NCBI GenBank assembly: GCA_020284085.1
Contig: JACEVL010000802.1
Span: 248,001 to 312,000 of the forward strand
DNA length: 64,000 bases
Direction of reading: 5' to 3'
Origin: Aporrectodea caliginosa
Taxonomy: Eukaryota > Annelida > Clitellata > Crassiclitellata > Lumbricidae
The notes beneath the pieces were generated by a model that was not told the DNA's origin, made no database searches, and saw nothing but the letters and a program-made list of their open reading frames with translations. Every line of letters begins with the position of its first letter. Position 1 is the first letter of the stretch. A program made the position numbers and the translations under genes. Positions 1 through 11,035 of this stretch are shown one piece after another.

Positions 1-509
1 TCTGAAGCCTGGAGAAAGGAGGAGGGTGACACTAATCATCTTGGTTATATAAAAGTTTCGTTAAACAGTAACAAGTGATTAGCTGCAGACAACAATGAGC
101 GTGTTATGATGTGAGACAGTCAATGCAGGCCAACTTACTGGCCACACTAATTAAGTGGACCAACCACTGATCAGCCTGGTTGGATCTATTGGCCGCGAAT
201 GACGCAAACGAGACCACCACATAAGCCAGGACGGTGGCCTAAATGGGAAAACGTTATTAATCGTTTCCTCAATACGTATATCTAATACAATCTGTAGCCT
301 AATCTATTTATTTCATTATCGTCGTTTTCACAATGATAGATGGTTGCTCCATGCAACATCGTACTAAAAATTACATGGTCCATTTAAGAAGCCAGGTTGA
401 ATTACGATAGGTCACAGAATCTAGTATAAAGGTCATGTTGGGTAAACAACTTTAAACTGATGAGTTGTAACTTTTAATCCGAATGATCGTCCAGAATTGG
501 GCAGCGAAT
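1..509. other. No gene recognised
   Basis: No credible coding exon is visible; the short open frames lack domain or splice-site support. Bases 17-75 resemble the sequence at about 39009-39050: both carry the string ACACTAATCATCTT, followed by an A/T-rich stretch and CGTTAA. They may be two pieces of one old repeat. Confidence 0.5.
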
Positions 510-592
510 TTCGTGTCTGCGAATGAGCTGGTTCCCTCGACTCCGCATTTTTTGGCGTAGTAGAAATCTCGAGATTACGATTACGAAAGTGT
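510..592 (+). mobile_element. LINE 3' end remnant
   Basis: The stretch with GAGCTGGTTCCCTCG and then GAGATTACGATTACG is a diverged copy of the 3' end seen better preserved at 8655-8990 and 48535-48925 (GAATAARCTGGTGCCCTGCG ... GGAGATTACGATTACG). Only the last about 80 bases remain. Confidence 0.5.
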
Positions 593-694
593 TGACCCAG
601 CAACCGTCCTCAAGGTCCTTACACAGTAACTCTCTGAGACTGAGAGGAAGATCGCACTCACGAAACCTGAACCAAAGATACATAGTCTATAGAT

Positions 695-1017
695 CAGAGG
701 TGGCGAACATTTTTTTGGCCTACGGGCCACTATCATAATGATTGTTGGTAAGCATGCGGCGGGCCGCAAAATGTTTGTCCTCACAGCCTCGAAAGAAATA
801 CAAATGTTTATTTCATATTTTACAATATGTATAAAAACAGGTAGGCTAAGACTACATTAGGTCACTAGAACTTACAACACTAAATCTTTTAGTGTTTTAG
901 ACATCATTATTATGCAGTATTGTAGTAGTCGGACAAGTAAGTAGGTGCAAAAATTATTTAGAAAGGGTCGAGCGAGCCGCCAATGAGCAGCCCGCGGGCC
1001 GCATTTGGCCATCCCTG
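695..1017. mobile_element. hAT-type MITE, 323 bp
   Basis: The element starts CAGAGGTGGC and ends GCCATCCCTG, imperfect inverted termini beginning with the hAT-like CAG. It is flanked by CTATAGAT (687-694) and ATATAGAT (1018-1025), an 8-bp target duplication with one change. Both ends contain GGGCCGC-rich subterminal sequence. There is no coding capacity, so it must have been moved by a transposase made elsewhere. Confidence 0.8.
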
Positions 1018-1025
1018 ATATAGAT

Positions 1026-1582
1026 GGACCTACATTGTACCTACAAACACATTGTCCATTGATCGACAGCAATAGTTGCTGGTGTACAAGAGATAACGTT
1101 GCACATCGTGTGGCAGTTAATGGCCACCGTACTGTGATGTTGCAATCTCTTATTTATTTGTAAACATACGGACTATAGGCTGGATGTGTACTTCACGCCC
1201 CATTATCCCATATTATATGCAGAGACGATAGAAATAGATACTGCAGTTGTAGACCGAAGTTTTTCAATATAGGAACATTCATTAAATGCAGTCGAAAGAT
1301 ATTCATACGAGTGTATTAATTTTGTTGCAAATTACTTTAATAAATAGGTGCTAATGTAGGTTAATTAGAATGAAAAGCTTAAAAAATTCGAATTAGTATA
1401 CATGTTTGAAAAAAACTGTTATTCGTACGTCACAGAGTTCGTTGACTCTTTGAGGCAAACATAGGGGACAAAGGGATCATGGCCTTAGTTAAAAGTCATC
1501 GGGTGAAGACGCAGGGTTCAGACAGGAGGGTTACACCCATCCAAACAGAACCATTAACCCAATAAAGCGTTTCATGTGTATT
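1026..1582. other. Intergenic, nothing recognised
   Basis: A/T-rich sequence without a supportable gene, RNA or element end. It grades into the (TA)n tract that follows. Confidence 0.5.
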
Positions 1583-1776
1583 ACACGTATAATATATATA
1601 TATATAATATGTGTATATATATAATATGTATATATATAATATGTGTATATATATAATATGCATATATATATATATGGGTGTGCGTGTATGTTGTATGTGT
1701 GTGTCTCAGAGTGTGTCCTTATGTGAGTGTGTGTGTGTCAGTGTGTGTGTGTGTGAGAGAGAGAGAGAGTGAGAGA

Positions 1777-1812
<36 letters not shown>

Positions 1813-1920
1813 CAGAGACAGAGACAGAGACAGAGACACAGAGACAGAGACAGAGACAGAGACAGAGACAGGAACAGAGACAGAGACAGAGAGAGAGAGA
1901 TTGCGTATGCGTGTACGTGT
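1583..1920. repeat. Compound microsatellite: TA, TG, GA, GACA
   Basis: Blocks of (TA)n, then (TG)n, then (GA)n, then (GACAGA)n follow one another. Long open frames on both strands here are artefacts of the repeat (Arg/Glu/Asp or Ser/Leu/Val runs). Confidence 0.95.
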
Positions 1921-2584
1921 GTGTGAGAAAGTAGGTGTGCGTGTACTTATGCACAGATGCAAATGTATGTGGACTTTTTTTGGAAAAGTTCCAAAGGTTC
2001 AGAATATCATATCCACATGTTGTTGTCAAAGTCAAAAGCTCATCAACGGGGTTCAATGGCATCGCCCTAACAGCAGCTCTACTGAGCGCAGTCCTAACCT
2101 TAACAGCTAAACTGCTACAGATGCTAGTTATCCCTTAGCCCCAAATCCTAGTTGTTAGACCCACTCACTTAGCCCACTATATCGTAATGGCTGATTATTG
2201 AACCGTGTTGCGGCTTTCACGTGCCAGCGCTTAGTAGCTTAGCAGAAATGCCAAACGATAGTAATTGTACTTTGGGCTTGAACGTAAATCTTCGCCCACG
2301 TGATAGAAGCCCCGCCCATAATCATATAGAGTTGTTTATTTTTATACGTTGCTACGGGATGTGTGGTTCTGCACATTGGCATTATTGGCATCCTTTCAAA
2401 TCGACGAGAAGCCACCGGAAGCCATCCGTTAAATGCACGCCAAGCCTGTTTAAAATTAGAACGAACGCATTCAGACATGGCCGCCATTAGAGCATTTCTT
2501 CAATGGTCACTCTGCGTTACTCCAGTCGTTGATGGATCTATGCTTCCCCTCATTCATAGCTCGGTGTTATCATGTTATGCAGTA
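1921..2584. other. Intergenic, nothing recognised
   Basis: Contains only short open frames of mixed composition. None has a motif, signal peptide or convincing splice structure. Confidence 0.45.
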
Positions 2585-3003
2585 CAGTGCACTCGTTGGG
2601 ATTTTTCCCAAGATTTTGGCATGTCGACTTATGATCTGGGGATTTTTCATAAAAATCTTGGGATTTTTCTGAAGTCTAAAGTCTGCACTCTACTGTGTGT
2701 TGCAGCTATAAGCACGGATCATTTCTTGTTGACTTGTTGTCGTTGAGTGACTTCATGTAGCAAGATGTAGCTTCTGTTCCAAAACACTTACTGGAGGTAA
2801 CAGGCCAGCATCAGTGAAACATGCAGAGTCTACCAAACACGTTAAAATAATTGTGATTGTTAAAAGTTAAAACGCATTTCATATTTCCTGATTCACGACT
2901 TTTTCCTTTTAAGTAACTTGGATTTTTTTTTACACTTTTGGCCAATCTCGGGATTTTTCTGGCAAGGGCTTGGGATTTCAGAAAATGGAGAGTGGTCGCA
3001 CTG
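2585..3003. mobile_element. Probable hAT-type MITE, 419 bp
   Basis: The left end is CAGTGCACTC and the right end is GTGGTCGCACTG. Flanks are ATGCAGTA (2577-2584) and ATGCAGCT (3004-3011), a 6/8 match as expected for a decayed 8-bp duplication. Copies of GGGATTTTTC recur near both ends (about 2600, 2640, 2660, 2950), like subterminal transposase-binding repeats. No coding sequence. Confidence 0.6.
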
Positions 3004-3467
3004 ATGCAGCTTATTCCTGAATAATAAATTTGTTATTCCATACTGCGCTGTTATGCAACCAATGCGTTAGACCTAGTGGTCATAAATTATGTCTTTGGCA
3101 TGAAGATAGGTTTAACGACATTCTGATATGGTCATAAAAATCGAATGCCTTGAACCCCGTGACTTGAAACTTGGTAGGGGTGATTAAGTTACAGTGTTTT
3201 CGGTTTTTGAAAGTCTGGAAGCTATTGGATTTCAGGCAGAGCGCTCACTGGCGTCAGAACTTAATTATGCTTACATTGTGTTTTTCTCATTTGGTTTGAC
3301 ACGCTACACCCTGTCGCCGGGAGTTTATAATACGCCTTGACCGGTTTTTGTATAGGCCTACTATGTCTTACTGGAGCCACTAGTTGTAGGAATGTGCTTT
3401 TGTAGGCCTACTGCTAAGCTATCAAAGAGCAAAGTAGGGCCTAACCATTTTGTTTATGGGCTCATTT

Positions 3468-3590
3468 GTCTAAGCATATTGGCATTGGAGAAGTAGGCCT
3501 ATGATTTCTACCGCAGCAACACTGCGATGGAGTGCTGCACACACACGCACTCACACTCATACAAACCAACACACCCACCAACACACTAAC
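3468..3590 (+). repeat. Direct duplication, copy 1
   Basis: About 123 bp that recurs at 5416-5536 with few differences, starting GTCTAAGCAT and ending in the CACCAACACACTAAC microsatellite seed. After the shared part the copies run into different simple repeats: CA/CACCAA here and ACAG there. Confidence 0.85.
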
Positions 3591-3854
3591 AATACCACCA
3601 ACACAAATACAAACACACCCACCAACACACACACACACACACACACCACCACCACCATGCACACATCAACCCACCAGCACACACCAACACCCAAATACAC
3701 ACACCTACACATATCAACACACCAACACACACACACCAACACACACACCAACACACACACCAACACATACACACACCAACACATATCAACACACCAGCAG
3801 ACACACCAACACACACACCAACACACACACCAACACACACACGCCAACACACAC

Positions 3855-3891
<37 letters not shown>

Positions 3892-3925
3892 AACACGCAC
3901 GCACAGGCACACACACTCTCTGGTG
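3538..3925. repeat. CA / CACCAA microsatellite
   Basis: Runs of (CA)n interspersed with ACCAACACA units, with an embedded (AT)n block at about 3855-3870. Open frames of His/Thr/Asn or Cys/Val/Trp across it are repeat artefacts. Confidence 0.95.
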
Positions 3926-4249
3926 TGGTCCTCACATAAACGATCTCCTACAATATTTAACTGACTGCGACTTGATTCTGGTGTGCCATCGCTTGATGCT
4001 TTATACATCATACACCAGCGCTTTATACAAGTTTCTAAAAACAATTAACATCAAATATGCGTAAATTTCTTACTTTCTACCAGCCATGGGCCTTCAGGTT
4101 GGAGCAGTGCTACAAGTTCATGACCTACATTTACGTCTGACTATTGATTCAAGGCTGACATTGAAATCTCATGTTACCAAGTATGTGTTCCTGTTACTTT
4201 TCTATCCGAGGCAACTTCTACCTATTCCTCGGTCTCTAAGTCATTATGC

Positions 4250-4485
4250 TGCCCATTCTCTTGTGCATTCTCCTGTGCATTCTCTTGTGCATTCTCTTGT
4301 GCATTCTCCTGTGCATTCTCCTGCGCATTCTCTTGTGCATTCTCCTGTGCATTCCTCTGTCAATTATCTTGTCCATTCCTCTGTCAAATTCTTCTGTCCA
4401 TTTTCATGTCCAGTCTCTTGTCCAGTCTCTTGTCCATTCTCATGTCCAGTCTCTTGTCCATTCTCTTGTCAATTCTCTTTTCCGT
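4250..4485. repeat. Minisatellite, CATTCTCTTGTG unit
   Basis: A 12-bp unit (CATTCTCTTGTG / CATTCTCCTGTG, drifting to CCAGTCTCTTGT) is repeated for about 230 bp. It reads as low-complexity Ser/His/Cys protein in several frames and is not coding. Confidence 0.9.
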
Positions 4486-4575
4486 TCACGCCTGGTCTAT
4501 TGCAATTCAATACTCTTGCTCCTTTCTCGTAGTTTCTACGACTCCTTACAACCACTTCTATGTGCAAGATAGGTC
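4485..4575 (+). mobile_element. Fragment of L2/CR1-like reverse transcriptase C-terminus
   Basis: One frame reads SRLVYCNSIL, then FYDSLQPLL. This matches the SRIDYCNSVLxGLP...LQxVQN block near the end of L2/CR1-type ORF2, also seen at 17880. It is a short remnant broken by the adjacent minisatellite. Confidence 0.5.
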
Positions 4576-5039
4576 CGCCTGATCTTCTGCGTCTCCACAT
4601 ACAGACTTAATAATTATTATGTGTTCATATTGACACTGGTCATCTTTCCCAACAGCTCATGCCTTGCTTCGAAGTTGCGGTAGATAGAGCTGGGCCAAAA
4701 AACGATCAATCTTTCTGCCTTATGCAGTCCACTGACGCTTAATGAAACCTCGAATAATTATATTGATGTAGGCCTACCGTATTTAATTAATCAATTATTA
4801 TAATTGAAGTTTGAAAATTTTATTTTTCAGTAGGATTCAAATTTTATCAATAAATCATCTTTATTATTGTGTTTACTGCGTTCTCCAAAAACAATTTTAT
4901 TTTTGTAGCGCTTTAATAAACGACTGATTTATTACAGGAGCAATGCGTCTATTCCGAGAACCGTAACGGCCAGGAATAAATGCGGGATGTATTGATCGAC
5001 AATTAAAGCGTGCGGAAAGTGGACCTCATGCGTGACTGA

Positions 5040-5240
5040 ATGCTATTCCACTGCTGCAAGACCACGGTTGAATAACCGGAGGTGATACCACGGTTGAACA
5101 ACCTAAGTGAGACCACTCTTGAATAACCTGAAGTGAGACCACGGTTGAATAACCGGAGGTGATACCGGTTGAATAACGGTTGAATAACCTGAAGTGAGAC
5201 CTCTCTTGAATAACCGGAAATGAGACAACTCGGTTGAAAT
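5040..5240. repeat. Minisatellite, about 25-30 bp unit
   Basis: Imperfect units of GACCACGGTTGAATAACC followed by GGAGGTGATA or TGAAGTGA, repeated about seven times. No gene. Confidence 0.9.
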
Positions 5241-5415
5241 GAGATCACGGTTGGCAAGCTATAAATATGTGACCTTTGACACTCGCTAACAACTGACCCC
5301 TATTGGCCGAAAAGAAGAAGAGACCTGTTGAAATGAATCTGTAAACACAACCGAAGAAAGGGCTTGTTTGGATCGTGCGCATCACAACATCGGATGGACC
5401 CAGCTAGTCTAGTTA

Positions 5416-5536
5416 GTCTAAGCATGCTGGCATTGGAGAAGTAGGCCTATGATTTTACCGCAGCAACACTCGATGGAGTGTTGCACACACACGCACTCAC
5501 ACTCACACAAACCAACACACCCACCAACACACTAAC
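5416..5536 (+). repeat. Direct duplication, copy 2
   Basis: Second copy of the 3468-3590 segment, same orientation, about 1.95 kb away. No target-site duplication or inverted termini are evident, so the mechanism is unclear. Confidence 0.85.
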
Positions 5537-5579
5537 ACTGCAACTGCTGCAACTGGAACTACCTGTGGATGTCACCGAT

Positions 5580-5776
5580 GCAGACAGACTAACAGAAACA
5601 GACAGACACACAGACAGACAGACACACAGACAGACAGACACACAGACAGATACACAGACAGACACACACGAACAGACACACCCAAACAGACAGGCAGACA
5701 GAAACGCACAGACACACAAACAGACAGACAGAAAAACAAGCACACACAGACAGACACACAGACAGACACACAGAGG
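5580..5776. repeat. ACAG/CACAGACA microsatellite
   Basis: Nearly continuous (ACAG)n and CACAGACAGA repeats. Cys/Val/Ser open frames on the minus strand are artefacts. Confidence 0.95.
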
Positions 5777-6400
5777 ATCAAACAGAAAGACTTACGTACA
5801 CATCCTTCTTTGCTTTATATAGCGTCTATACATTGAGTCTGCCATAACTGATACAGTATAACATCAGCTATATAGGACTCTGTTGAAAATAATATTATAT
5901 TCGGCCTATGTTAGATGGAAATAAAGGGTAAACAACTAACGACGTACTGGATGGAAATATAATTTTATCGTCATTATGAAAACCGATAACGATAAAACGG
6001 CGATAATTGTGCAATATAAACAACAAGATGATTATTACAATGAAATGGTACGGTCGACAAAACGGATAAGTTAAATGTTCAACGCATAGTGAAAATTAGG
6101 TTAATAGCCTACATCATTGCGATATAGGAACATTTGTAAAACCGTTAACAAGGTGACGGTCATTACAATAACCCAAATTGTTATGCGGCCTCTTGCAAGT
6201 AATTATAATAATGTAGCCTTGCTATTCAATCGTTTCATTATTAATGAAATGATAGTGTTACTATTGAAAACCACATTGTTGACTGAGTCTATAATGCATG
6301 TATAGAAATATAATACCATTAAACGTCAAATGTATCGCTTTCTGGAGCCTTCGCTCCTTTTGGTCTGTAAACTTAGAATATTATTATCCCATCATGCATT
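5777..6400. other. 3' flank of the peptide-precursor gene
   Basis: A/T-rich DNA immediately downstream of the minus-strand stop at 6401. It should contain that gene's 3' UTR, but I could not place a convincing poly(A) signal. Nothing else is recognised. Confidence 0.45.
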
Positions 6401-6862
6401 TCACTTCCGGCCGTATCTCATGGCCTTCATGATGACCTTTGAGTCCTGTTGATGATGGTCTTCAGGTTCAAGTCTCCTACCAAAGGTCACCGACCGGATA
6501 TCCGGTCGTCGAAAGGGACGACTTGGCAAGGCCACTTCCGTTCTGCCGTATCCGAGCATCCGCGCTAAGTCCTCGCCGCCCATGTCCTCCTCCTCATCTT
6601 TCTCCATCCTCAGCAACTGCCTGGCCATGTTCAGCACCCCGCTGAGACGCGCCTCAGACTCCGACCCCACCCGGTTGCCATGGTAACCGAGGTCGGCCTG
6701 AGCGGCCTTCGTCGCCAAGGCTACGGCTGTCATGACGTCATCGTCGACGAGCGGTGACGTGTCGGCGGAAGGAGTGCGACTGACGTCAGCCGTTGACGTC
6801 ACTGTTTGCTGAATCAGGAAGAGAACGGCCAACTGGAGACTGAGGCTGGTCAAGCGAACCAT
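6401..6862 (-). CDS. Putative amidated neuropeptide precursor (family not recognised)
   Basis: A 153-residue secreted precursor. Residues 1-25 look like a signal peptide (basic start, Leu-rich core, likely cut near TSTA-DV). An acidic, helix-prone spacer follows with no cysteine anywhere. Processing signals are clustered at the C-terminus: LGYGR (103-107), RPFRR (115-119), PDIRSVTF followed by GRR (120-130), and a last segment ending KAMRYGRK at residue 153, directly before the stop. Gly followed by basic residues is the usual amidation signal, so predicted products end in -TFamide and -RYamide and possibly -GYamide. RYamide ends occur in NPY/NPF and arthropod RYamide families, but the rest matches none I know, and the two C-terminal cysteines typical of luqin precursors are absent. 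The start is supported by a GAAATGG context. A pyrimidine-rich stretch ending in CAG directly upstream suggests a 5' UTR intron. The ORF is uninterrupted and GC-richer than its surroundings. Confidence 0.65.
   Translation of the reverse strand: MVRLTSLSLQLAVLFLIQQTVTSTADVSRTPSADTSPLVDDDVMTAVALATKAAQADLGYHGNRVGSESEARLSGVLNMARQLLRMEKDEEEDMGGEDLARMLGYGRTEVALPSRPFRRPDIRSVTFGRRLEPEDHHQQDSKVIMKAMRYGRK
6733..6801. promoter_or_regulatory. Cluster of three CRE octamers inside the precursor coding region
   Basis: TGACGTCA, the palindromic cAMP-response element, occurs exactly at 6733-6740, 6781-6788 and 6794-6801, with a near match (TGACGTGT) at about 6755. They overlap the codons after the signal peptide. 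CREs are known in many neuropeptide promoters; whether these act here is inference, since they also encode Asp-Val pairs. Confidence 0.4.
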
Positions 6863-6864
6863 TT

Positions 6865-6895
6865 CTGCGAACTATGATGACAAAATATAGGAAAG
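6865..6895 (-). other. Probable 3' splice site before the precursor start codon
   Basis: On the minus strand a T-rich tract ends in TTCGCAG at 6865, two bases before the ATG at 6862. This predicts that the 5' UTR is on a separate upstream exon, which I could not locate. Confidence 0.4.
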
Positions 6896-6944
6896 AATTG
6901 AAATAGTTCACATGTACAGTATTAGGCTTGTTTAAGTCAGTTGT

Positions 6945-7215
6945 TTAGATGTTTTTATCTCCTTCTTCTCCTCCTTCTTTTTCTTCTCCTCCTCCTCTTC
7001 CTCCTACTTTTCTTCTTCCTCTTCCTCCTCCTTCCTGTTTTCTTCTCTTGTTCCTCCTCCTTCTTCTGCTTCTTGTCCTTGTTATTGCTCCTTCTTTTCC
7101 TCCTGTTCTTCTTTTCTTCTTCTCCGCCTTCTCTTTCTGCTTATTATCGTCTTCCTTCTTCATTTCCTCTCCTCCTCTCCTCCTTCTTTATCTCCTCCTC
7201 CTTCTCCTGCTCCTA
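6945..7215. repeat. Polypyrimidine tract (CTT/CTC)
   Basis: About 270 bp almost entirely C and T on the plus strand, a potential triplex-forming sequence. Leu/Pro/Ser and Lys/Arg/Glu open frames are artefacts. Confidence 0.9.
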
Positions 7216-7767
7216 GCTATATATGTTTGGCTGTTTGTGAGGTACTGCAAGGCCCTATGGCCTATGAAGAACACTTAGCATGGCATCATCATGAATATAC
7301 CGACGTCATATTAAGTGCAACATCAAAGTTTAAAATAAATTTGAAATTTAGTGTTACACGGATAAACTGACTTATTCGGGAGAGAGAGAGAAAGAGTCTT
7401 ATCTTCGCCAGGTTTTCTGCAAACACATTCTACAAGCACTAGAAAATGTTCTTTCTCACTATAGGGTTGGACTGGGAGCGCCACTGACTAGTTATCTTGG
7501 AGAAATGTTATACAACTGCACTGAATTAATTAGTTAATTAGTTAATTAATTAATGAACGAATGAATTTAGAGAATATGTATACTAACTGTCTTTTGCGAA
7601 ATCTCCACTCGAAGGTTGATTCTTCGGGTCTCTCCTTTCGGCTCCGTTAACCGTCTTCTCATCTCAATGTTCCCTTATAAAGGAAAACGGAGTGACTCGT
7701 CAGTTTCTGCTTCGATTCACCTCGTTTCCACTAACTTAACCACTCCTTCTTCTCTGACTCCTTCATC

Positions 7768-8374
7768 CAGTGGCGTATCCACGATTTGAAACTATAGAGG
7801 ACAACAGTGAAATGTTGCCATTTAATATGCAGCGCTTTTGTATAGACGCTATTTAAGTGCACTGATACATATTACATACCCGCATGCGTACATCAGCATT
7901 AAGCTCACTGGAATTGTTCAGCAGATGAATAAGGTTGTCATTTGTCATTGGTTTGGCTTCACAAACCATAACCAAGAAGCAGAATAAGCAGAATAGACAG
8001 AATAAGAAGCAGAAAGCAAATAAGAAGAAGCGGAAGAAGTAAACGAAATAGGAGAGCGGAAGAAGAAGCAGATGGTGAATAAGAAGTATACGAGAAATGA
8101 AGAAGAAACAAATAAGTAGAAGCAGAAGAAAAAGAAGAAGAAGAAAAAATACACAATAAGAAGAAACAGAAGAAAAAGAGGGAAACAGAAGAAAACGTGA
8201 AAAGCAGATTCGTCATTTTCCTTCTCCTCTTCTTGGCTTCTGTTATTCTTCTGCTTCTTCTTCATCATCGCCGTCTTCCTCTTCTTCATCTGCTGCTTTT
8301 TCTTCTGCTTAACGTTACCTGTCAGATCCCTTGTTGCTATCTGGCCCCTCTGGACTTTTCTGGATACGCCACTG
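7768..8374. mobile_element. Candidate MITE with 14-bp inverted termini
   Basis: It begins CAGTGGCGTATCCA and ends TGGATACGCCACTG, a perfect 14-bp inverted repeat. Inside, a polypurine run (about 7975-8200) is followed by a polypyrimidine run (about 8215-8310), giving a weak overall fold-back. Target duplication is unclear: CTTCATC lies just outside the left end but six bases beyond the right end (8381-8387). Superfamily not assigned. Confidence 0.55.
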
Positions 8375-8654
8375 ACGCTACTTCATCCTCACACGCACGA
8401 TGCACCTGAATCATCTGAGGAAATTCGGGCGATTCGTCTAATTAGTTCCCGAAGTTGTCAGAGTCTTCATCGAATCGGACGATTGCATTCAGGGACGAAA
8501 TTTCCAAATTTCGTTACTTTCGGTGCTCTATATAATTCGCTGTGAAATGAAGTATGCAATGACAGAAGCGTGATTTGGTTTCCAAGGTGAATTGTTTCAA
8601 ACCTGTCAACTCTGGATAGGAATCCTTTGACTTGGTTCTACGTTTGTGCGGGAA

Positions 8655-8990
8655 CCCGCCAGTGGCGGCTATTCTACTACCTGAGCACTGTGTGCTTACT
8701 GAATTCCGCAAATTTTCGGTTCCTTCACCATCACTGCCAAATCACTCACCATCATCGAAGTCTACCATCTTCAAGATTTCATACTCCTACTCATCTGATC
8801 CTCCACCTTCTAATTCTCGACCTAAGTAGCCTAAACCATCTCTGACCCTCTGGCAACCGAACTCGGATCTCCTTCTGACTACCCTCTGGACAACCCCTCT
8901 GACTCGACGCAGCGCTCATGAATAAACTGGTGCCCTGCGCTTGGCTTTCAAGTGGCGCTTTAGACGTTTGGAGATTGCGATTACGATTAC
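8655..8990 (+). mobile_element. LINE 3' end
   Basis: Similar to 48535-48925. Both contain GAATTCCGCA and TTTTCGGTTCCT, then CCTCTGACTCGACGCAGCGC here (CTCTGACTAGACGCAGCGC in the other copy), and end GGAGATTACGATTACG-like. The best copy reads as the end of a reverse transcriptase ORF (LWNDLPPEFRTFSVPPP-like) followed by a short 3' UTR. This copy is frameshifted. Confidence 0.6.
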
Positions 8991-11035
8991 GACTGAATAA
9001 CTTCTTTTCAAAGATATTATTTAGATCGTGTAGGGTAGCGTAGCAGCGCTTCTGCGAAGGTTTAAAAGGCGCTATATCAAGTGTAGGGCTGTAGGCCTAC
9101 AAAAATTTACCTAGTTTTACGTGTATGGTCATGAATAATTTTAAGGGTTCATAGGTTACACACGGCTTGCAAGGCCAGACAATCATGTGAAAGGCAGTTG
9201 TAATTTGTAACTTTTGTCATGCCGGTGTCTAACGCATAAAGCAAGGAACGATGGCGAATGGTGTGTAAAATAAGTGTCACACAGGTTATCACAGCTCTTT
9301 AGAAACGTATAGGAAGCTTGGACATATGAGCAGTTTTGTCTCTGGCAGGGAGGGAGGATTTTTGGCTGAAGTTAAAATATAATTAATATAAGAAACCCCT
9401 TTTAGAAAATTTAAAAGAAATGTAGCAAGTTATGAATTGACTGCAAATGTGAAGCCTTGTCTCTAGCATGGGTGATTTTTGGCTCAAGTTAAAACAACCA
9501 ATTAACGAAATTATAGCGAACCATTTTAATGAGTCGAAAAGAAATCTCGTAAGTTATCAACTGACTGCGATCGCGCAATATAGTTATTGTGGCCCAGAAC
9601 TTGTGTGACGCTTAACTGCTGTTGAAGAAAAGTGTCTAGGTGTTGGGTGAAACGACTGTGGCATCCAAATCGTTCATTCAGATAATTATGTACCGCAATT
9701 TGTTGCAACACGTCAATCAATATACTTTTATTGTTCACCATAACAATTCAAACATAAAGGTAGACAATCTTGTACATTCAGTGACAATGGGTAAACCCAA
9801 AAGAATCAAAGGTTCCGCTTACTTTCCAATTCATCATCTTATCTACATTATTGACTTTTGAGAGTAAGTATGGTGTCCATGATAAGAAGTCCAAAGTTAT
9901 TCTAAACCTCTCGAACAAGTTTAGAGTAATACTTTCTAAACGTTCTGAACATATCGTGCAAGAAACGCGGAGTATCTTCAGAAGTTTTGTGTTTCAATGT
10001 TCCTGAGTCGTGTCTAGTGACAATTCATTGCAAATATTGCTATTTATTACACAATCGAAGTCACACTGGCCACGTTCCTTTGCGTACAACTAGACGATTA
10101 AATATAAATTCCTATAGTCCACAGACACTTTATGTGAAAGTGTAGCATAGATTCCCACGAGCTCTTCAATCACCTAGCAAGTATCGTTACACTTGGTGAT
10201 GATACTATAAGACGCGTAAATATAACGGTAAGTTACAAGATCGCTACCGTAAAGCCTTAGGGTACAGGGATTTTCAGGCGGTTCTACTATGGTACAAGTT
10301 TCACTCCCACCCAGTTGTAAGGGTTATCGTCAGTTAGATGAAAAGCCAGTATGTAGTTCACCACTGAAACGAGCTTATCGACAATGTGTGCCATAGTCTG
10401 CTATGCACCACAGCTGCATAACGGATCAAGGGCTGCACAGGGTAATAGGAACGGATCCGAGGATTTACAGGGTAGCAGGCACAACACCTCTCGTTCATCC
10501 GAACTCAGTCTAATGCATAATGCAGATCAGAGTCGTTAAGGCAAGTTGAAGACTGGTGGACTCGCTCAGCGATGAGATGGGGGAGTGGTAAGTCACAGAG
10601 AAGTCACAGATTAGTCACATATTTTTACAGACAAGCACATATTAGTCACATTTTCAAGCATAATTCGACACACAGTATAATAGACAAAGTATCGTTACAA
10701 TCAGAGAATCATCAGCTGAAGTCCAGCGTCATCGGAAAAATGTCCGAAGTTGACAGTCGTCGCTCAATTATCGCATGCACAACGTTAGAATTCGTCCAAT
10801 GAACACCAGAAGAAAATTTATCTAAAGTGTCATAGTTTGGTTGGTGAACCTCGGAATTCATCGGCTGAACATAGAACTCTTCCTATTAAGAATTCTCCTC
10901 CTAAACCACAGAATTCGTCTGCTGCCGAATTCTAGAATGCGTCTCTTGACTGTCAAATCAGCACATTGCAGACTGCAGCTAAGAGAAGAAAAACACCAAT
11001 TGAAGAGGTGCAAAAGAGGTTTCGACGGTGATAGT
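8991..11035. other. 3' flank of the GalNAc-transferase gene
   Basis: No second gene is seen. Minus-strand AATAAA signals are present at about 10048-10043 and 9732-9727, so a 1.0-1.3 kb 3' UTR is possible. A SINE-like tail (GCGCTATATCAAG) lies near 9070. Confidence 0.45.

Noticed and set aside
1678..2062. Long open frames on both strands (Arg/Glu/Asp and Ser/Leu/Val rich)
   Set aside because: They follow GA/GACA and TG microsatellite periodicity and have no non-repeat part with a motif.
3501..4064. 187-codon His/Thr/Asn frame and 152-codon Cys/Val/Trp frame
   Set aside because: Both are translations of the CA/CACCAA repeat.
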